DNA of 64,000 nucleotides from Paenibacillus sp. RC67 (GTDB lineage Bacteria; Bacillota; Bacilli; Paenibacillales; NBRC-103111), in contig NZ_CP125098.1 of assembly GCF_030020805.1 (NCBI RefSeq), forward strand, positions 2,336,001-2,400,000, read 5' to 3'. This document shows positions 60,875-64,000 of the stretch, piece after piece. Every line of letters begins with the position of its first letter. The stretch's first letter is position 1. The notes beneath the pieces were generated by a model that saw only the letters and a list, made by a program, of their open reading frames with translations, made no database searches and was not told where the DNA came from. The position numbers were made by a program, and so were the translations under genes.

Positions 60875-62239
60875 ATGGAAAGCAGCAATTTGGTGTCGCG
60901 GCTCAATGAATCTCATGAAACATCATTGCCTTTAAAGAAGCTGCTGGCATTCTTTATTCCGCTGGGAGCGTCGGCCAGTCTGGTTATGATCTCCCACATT
61001 ATTATTAATGGAACTTTGGCGAGGGCAGCTCATCCGGAGCTCCTGATTGCGAGCTACAGCATAGCGATGAGCTTGATGGATGTCATTGAGAGGCCTGCGG
61101 TTCTGCTGCGGCAAACCTGCTCTGCGTTGGTCCGGGATCGAGTGTCGTTCCGGGCGATGTCGCATATCGCGGTGTACTTGCTGTTATGCAGCTTTTTGAT
61201 TGGCTCAGCGATCAGCTACACGCCATTAGGGGACTGGGTCTTTTTGAACTTTTTTGGGGCGAACCGTGAACAGCTCCCAGATATAGCGAACGTATTCAAG
61301 CTGCTCAACTTTGTTATTATATTTTCAGGGATAAGATGCTTGTATCACGGAATTATTATTTATAATTTAAGGACGAAGTGGCTGACGATAGGGATGGCTA
61401 TTCGTTTGGTAGGGATGTTTCTCGTTGCTGCTTATTTTGTGGTCACTGACAAAGTAACGAGCGGAGCCGTAGGGGCGCTTATCTTTCTCATCGGGATGGC
61501 GATCGAGTGTGTAATAAGTGTCATCGAAGGGCGCTCCTTATTGAAGCGTTCGATCCCTGAAAAGCAGGAAGGGCACTCGATCACGAATAAAGGCCAAATC
61601 TTTCGCTTTTATCGTCCTTTGATGTATTCCTCCTTTCTAGCGGTCATTATTGATCCTTCCATCAACGCATTTCTTAGCCAAACGGGGAACATGGAGCTGG
61701 CGATCGCCTCTTTTGCCATTGCTTTGAATCTGGCTCATTTGATGCAAAGCTTTTTTTCCTATATGCACCAGATCGTATTGAATTTTTATCGTGTGAATGC
61801 GAGGAAAGTATTTCGCTTTGCACTCTTGATGAGCTTTTTTCCCGCCGCTTTGGTATCGATTATAGCCTATACGCCGGCAGGGCCATGGTTCCTGGAACAT
61901 ATAATGGGGCTACAGGCTGGAAGTCCGTTAATGAATGAGAGCTTGCGGGCACTGCGTTTTTTTATGATTATGAATGTGGTGTTTCCATGGTTGGACTATT
62001 GTCACGGGATCATCATGCTTAGAGGGCAGACTAGAATCATGGTATGGTCGCAAGCGTTCAACGTTGTCGTCACTTTGGTGACACTGTTTGTGCTGGTTAA
62101 GCTAGTACCAGGGTGGAGCGGATCTATCGGCGCATTGGCACAGTCGCTTGGACTGACGGGAGAGATCCTCATTGTTCTTTTCATTCTCCGTTCCACTGGT
62201 CATACGCGGCTAGGAGCGTCGTTTGGGCGTTCGTTGTAG
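60875..62239 (+). CDS. MatE-like multidrug/MOP-type membrane transporter
   Basis: A 454-residue membrane protein with about 12 hydrophobic helices arranged in two bundles, similar to the multi antimicrobial extrusion (MatE) proteins of Paenibacillus. The N-terminal helix is LLAFFIPLGASASLVMISHIIING; FYRVNARKVFRFALLMSFFPAALV is near the middle of the second half. The classical MATE acidic residues cannot be placed with certainty. It may export drugs or flip lipid-linked sugars. ATG 60875 is preferred: GGAGGAG ends 7 bases upstream; ATG 60845 lacks a site. Confidence 0.8.
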   Translation: MESSNLVSRLNESHETSLPLKKLLAFFIPLGASASLVMISHIIINGTLARAAHPELLIASYSIAMSLMDVIERPAVLLRQTCSALVRDRVSFRAMSHIAVYLLLCSFLIGSAISYTPLGDWVFLNFFGANREQLPDIANVFKLLNFVIIFSGIRCLYHGIIIYNLRTKWLTIGMAIRLVGMFLVAAYFVVTDKVTSGAVGALIFLIGMAIECVISVIEGRSLLKRSIPEKQEGHSITNKGQIFRFYRPLMYSSFLAVIIDPSINAFLSQTGNMELAIASFAIALNLAHLMQSFFSYMHQIVLNFYRVNARKVFRFALLMSFFPAALVSIIAYTPAGPWFLEHIMGLQAGSPLMNESLRALRFFMIMNVVFPWLDYCHGIIMLRGQTRIMVWSQAFNVVVTLVTLFVLVKLVPGWSGSIGALAQSLGLTGEILIVLFILRSTGHTRLGASFGRSL

Positions 62240-62300
62240 ATATTAGTTTCAAGCTTTATAATAAACATGAACTAGATTCAAGATAGGGGAGGGTTCTACG

Positions 62301-63023
62301 ATGAAAGTAGAAATTTGGTCGGACATTATGTGTCCATTTTGTTATATTGGCAAAAGACGCTTTGAAGCCGGGCTGGAGCAGTTTGCGCACAAAGAAGATG
62401 TAGAGATTGTTTATCGCAGCTTCGAGCTCTCACCGAACTCTCCAAAAGATTCAACGAACAACATTCATGAAATGCTTGCCTCCAAGTACGGGATGAGCAT
62501 TGAGCAAGCAAAGGCTATGAATGCGGATGTCGGGAAGCAAGCAAAGGCAGTCGGTCTTGATTTTGAATTTGATACGATGGTATTAACGAATACGTTCGAC
62601 GCACATCGCTTAATCCAGTTCGGAACTCAGCACGGTAAAGGGAAAGAAGTCGCGGAATTGCTCTTCAAAGCATACTTCACCGATTCCCGTCATGTAGGTG
62701 AGCACGAGACATTACTCGAGATCGCCGAGAAAGCGGGACTTTCCCGTGAGGAAACGGCAGCTATGCTGACAGGCACTCAATACTCGGAGGAAGTTAGGGC
62801 TGATGAAGAAGAAGCTCGCCGACTTGGCGTGAACGGAGTACCGTTCTATGTCATTAATCGTAAATACGGCGTTTCAGGAGCGCAGCCGAGTGAAGCTTTC
62901 TTGGAAGTGCTTGAGAAGGTATGGGATGAAGACAAACCGCTTCAAGTTATTCAAAGTGATGCGGGTCAAGCTTGCACAGACGGGGTTTGCGCACCGGGGG
63001 AACCGAATCAAGGCAGCAAGTAA
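62301..63023 (+). CDS. DsbA-family thioredoxin-fold protein (FrnE-like)
   Basis: A cytoplasmic 240-residue DsbA/FrnE-type oxidoreductase with the redox motif CPFC (Cys11, Cys14) in IMCPFCYIGKRRFE, an all-helical insert, and a cis-Pro loop GVNGVPFYVINRKYGVSGAQP. A Cys pair near the C-terminus (CTDGVC) is characteristic of this branch. No signal peptide is present. FrnE relatives resist oxidative stress or handle disulphide exchange. The start follows GGGGAGGG, and a perfect terminator lies 20 bases after the stop. Confidence 0.92.
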   Translation: MKVEIWSDIMCPFCYIGKRRFEAGLEQFAHKEDVEIVYRSFELSPNSPKDSTNNIHEMLASKYGMSIEQAKAMNADVGKQAKAVGLDFEFDTMVLTNTFDAHRLIQFGTQHGKGKEVAELLFKAYFTDSRHVGEHETLLEIAEKAGLSREETAAMLTGTQYSEEVRADEEEARRLGVNGVPFYVINRKYGVSGAQPSEAFLEVLEKVWDEDKPLQVIQSDAGQACTDGVCAPGEPNQGSK

Positions 63024-63041
63024 GTAGTTCATAAACATGGC

Positions 63042-63070
63042 AAAACCGTCCTTCATTCAGGACGGTTTTT
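63042..63070. terminator. Bidirectional rho-independent terminator
   Basis: AAAACCGTCC (63042-63051) pairs perfectly with GGACGGTTTT (63060-63069) around a short loop. It serves the DsbA-like gene and may serve the convergent exonuclease. Confidence 0.85.
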
Positions 63071-63090
63071 GTCGTAGGAGCGTCTTCAGT

Positions 63091-63843
63091 TTATGCAAGC
63101 TGCTGTTTTCTGGCTTTTCTGCCATACTTGGCTTGAAAAAATTTGGTGAACAGCTCTTTGACCATCTCGATTTCCTCAGGCTTCAGCCTCATCACCTGCA
63201 CATATTTTTGCGTTTTTTCATCCTTGATGAATTGATTCCAGGTTAACGTTTGTTCCTTTTCCAACGCGCTGTCCAATGAAAGAGTAATCCATTTTTTTAT
63301 TCCGCCTGTACATAGCTTGAATTGATTCGGTACAAAATAGTCTGTAGATGTCACGACTTCAGGCTTCAATTGAAGCAGCTGGGCCGTATTCAAAGCGTCA
63401 TCCAGCGCGGAATGATGCTGTCCTATAGGCTCCAGATGATGATCCGCCAGCGCCTGCTGCAGTCCGCCTTCAAAATAAGCCGTAACGTCCAGTAGATTGA
63501 CGAGCCATGCATCACTCAGTTGATTTACCTTACAGTCCAGGAACAGGTGGAAAAAGTCGCCGCCTCCCCAAGCCAGCAGGGTGTATTCCTCACCGCAAAA
63601 ATCTCGAAAGGCTTGTACCACATCAGCAAAACGTTTGCTCCGGTGCAGCGTTTCTTTAGATATACCGCAAAATTGCAGGGCAAATCTATTAATATAAAAA
63701 TTAGGATTAATATAGCTTTGGAACGTATCGATGACCTCCAACTGTTCATTTAGCTTAACAGCTCCGATTTCGATAATTTCCATGGGATAAATATCGTAAT
63801 GCTTTCTACCGTTAAATTCGAGGTCTATCACGATGTAATTCAT
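63091..63843 (-). CDS. DEDDh-family 3'-5' exonuclease
   Basis: A 250-residue RNase T/DnaQ-type exonuclease. The metal-binding residues of ExoI are Asp7 and Glu9 in YIVIDLEFNG; ExoII is in AWGGGDFFHLF, and ExoIII is HSALDDALNTA with His and Asp. KapD-like proteins of Bacilli (an inhibitor of the KinA pathway) have a similar architecture; the identification is not certain. ATG 63843 has GGGGGTG 6 bases before it; an extension to 63867 has no such support. It faces the DsbA-like gene across a terminator. Confidence 0.87.
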   Translation of the reverse strand: MNYIVIDLEFNGRKHYDIYPMEIIEIGAVKLNEQLEVIDTFQSYINPNFYINRFALQFCGISKETLHRSKRFADVVQAFRDFCGEEYTLLAWGGGDFFHLFLDCKVNQLSDAWLVNLLDVTAYFEGGLQQALADHHLEPIGQHHSALDDALNTAQLLQLKPEVVTSTDYFVPNQFKLCTGGIKKWITLSLDSALEKEQTLTWNQFIKDEKTQKYVQVMRLKPEEIEMVKELFTKFFQAKYGRKARKQQLA

Positions 63844-64000
63844 TCTTTCACCCCCTGGTACAAGCATACCACGTTAGGGGGCTATTTTTGTAATGTTTTT
63901 CGTTACCAGCCTTGACGAAACAAGTCGACAGAAGGTCATTTATCGGTTTTCTCACAAACCTTTCGTACTTTAACGCTTTTCTTGTTCATAATGTGACGAG

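Overview
The window reads as chromosome of a low-to-mid GC, endospore-forming Bacillota, most likely Paenibacillus or a close relative. Reasons: strong AAGGAGG-type ribosome binding sites with frequent GTG and TTG starts, YesN/YesM-type two-component genes beside a sugar-binding lipoprotein, several AraC regulators with cupin-like N-termini, a YtaF-like sporulation membrane protein, a KinB-like kinase and many small antibiotic-modification-type enzymes. No rRNA, tRNA, CRISPR array, prophage or insertion sequence was recognised.

Region 1 (1-12.1 kb) is a carbohydrate locus: response regulator, sensor kinase, solute-binding lipoprotein, GH31 glycosidase and SGNH esterase on the + strand. A convergent isomerase/oxidoreductase pair follows on the - strand, then an AraC regulator and an alginate-lyase-family protein. 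A perfect five-copy 41-bp tandem repeat fills the gap between the oxidoreductase and the AraC gene. The GH31 gene appears to carry a -1 frameshift near its start.

Region 2 (12-27 kb) holds an LtaS-like sulfatase-fold protein with an IPT-like tail, a heterodimeric ABC exporter, another Gfo/Idh/MocA oxidoreductase, an orphan MmyB-like ligand-binding domain without its DNA-binding part, a heparinase II/III-family protein, a zinc-finger/HTH/DUF2087/GIY-YIG fusion, a cytoplasmic pectinesterase, a DeoR regulator and an amidase.

Region 3 (27-46 kb) is dense with short accessory enzymes: three GNATs, a NAT-like protein, GrpB, two APH-type kinases, three Nudix hydrolases, DUF402, DUF3891, alpha/beta hydrolases and a YjbR protein. 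Also here are a divergent CoaD followed by a pgsA broken by one amber codon, a molybdate locus (modA-modB plus a divergent HTH/PBP regulator, no modC), an XRE-DUF1232 regulator beside ytaF, and a KinB-like kinase. A tightly overlapping set from 39.57 to 44.85 kb includes a 38-codon gene that was easy to miss.

Region 4 (46-64 kb) carries an archaeal/fungal-type aspartate-semialdehyde dehydrogenase, an SgrR-like regulator, ndk, an M29 aminopeptidase, two AraC regulators, another oxidoreductase, a cyclophilin, an AbrB-family membrane protein, the galacturonate genes uxaE-uxaC, a MatE-like transporter, a DsbA-like protein and a DEDDh exonuclease. Two copies of an intergenic element, 3.6 kb apart, share an almost invariant asymmetric internal loop inside long helices. 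The outer helices differ in sequence between copies but still pair. This is my best candidate for something undescribed.

The metabolic theme is use of plant and uronic-acid polysaccharides. Surface sensing and import (RR/HK/lipoprotein) feed cytoplasmic enzymes that de-esterify and cut oligosaccharides (pectinesterase, lyase-like proteins, GH31, SGNH). UxaC and UxaE then take galacturonate through tagaturonate to fructuronate.
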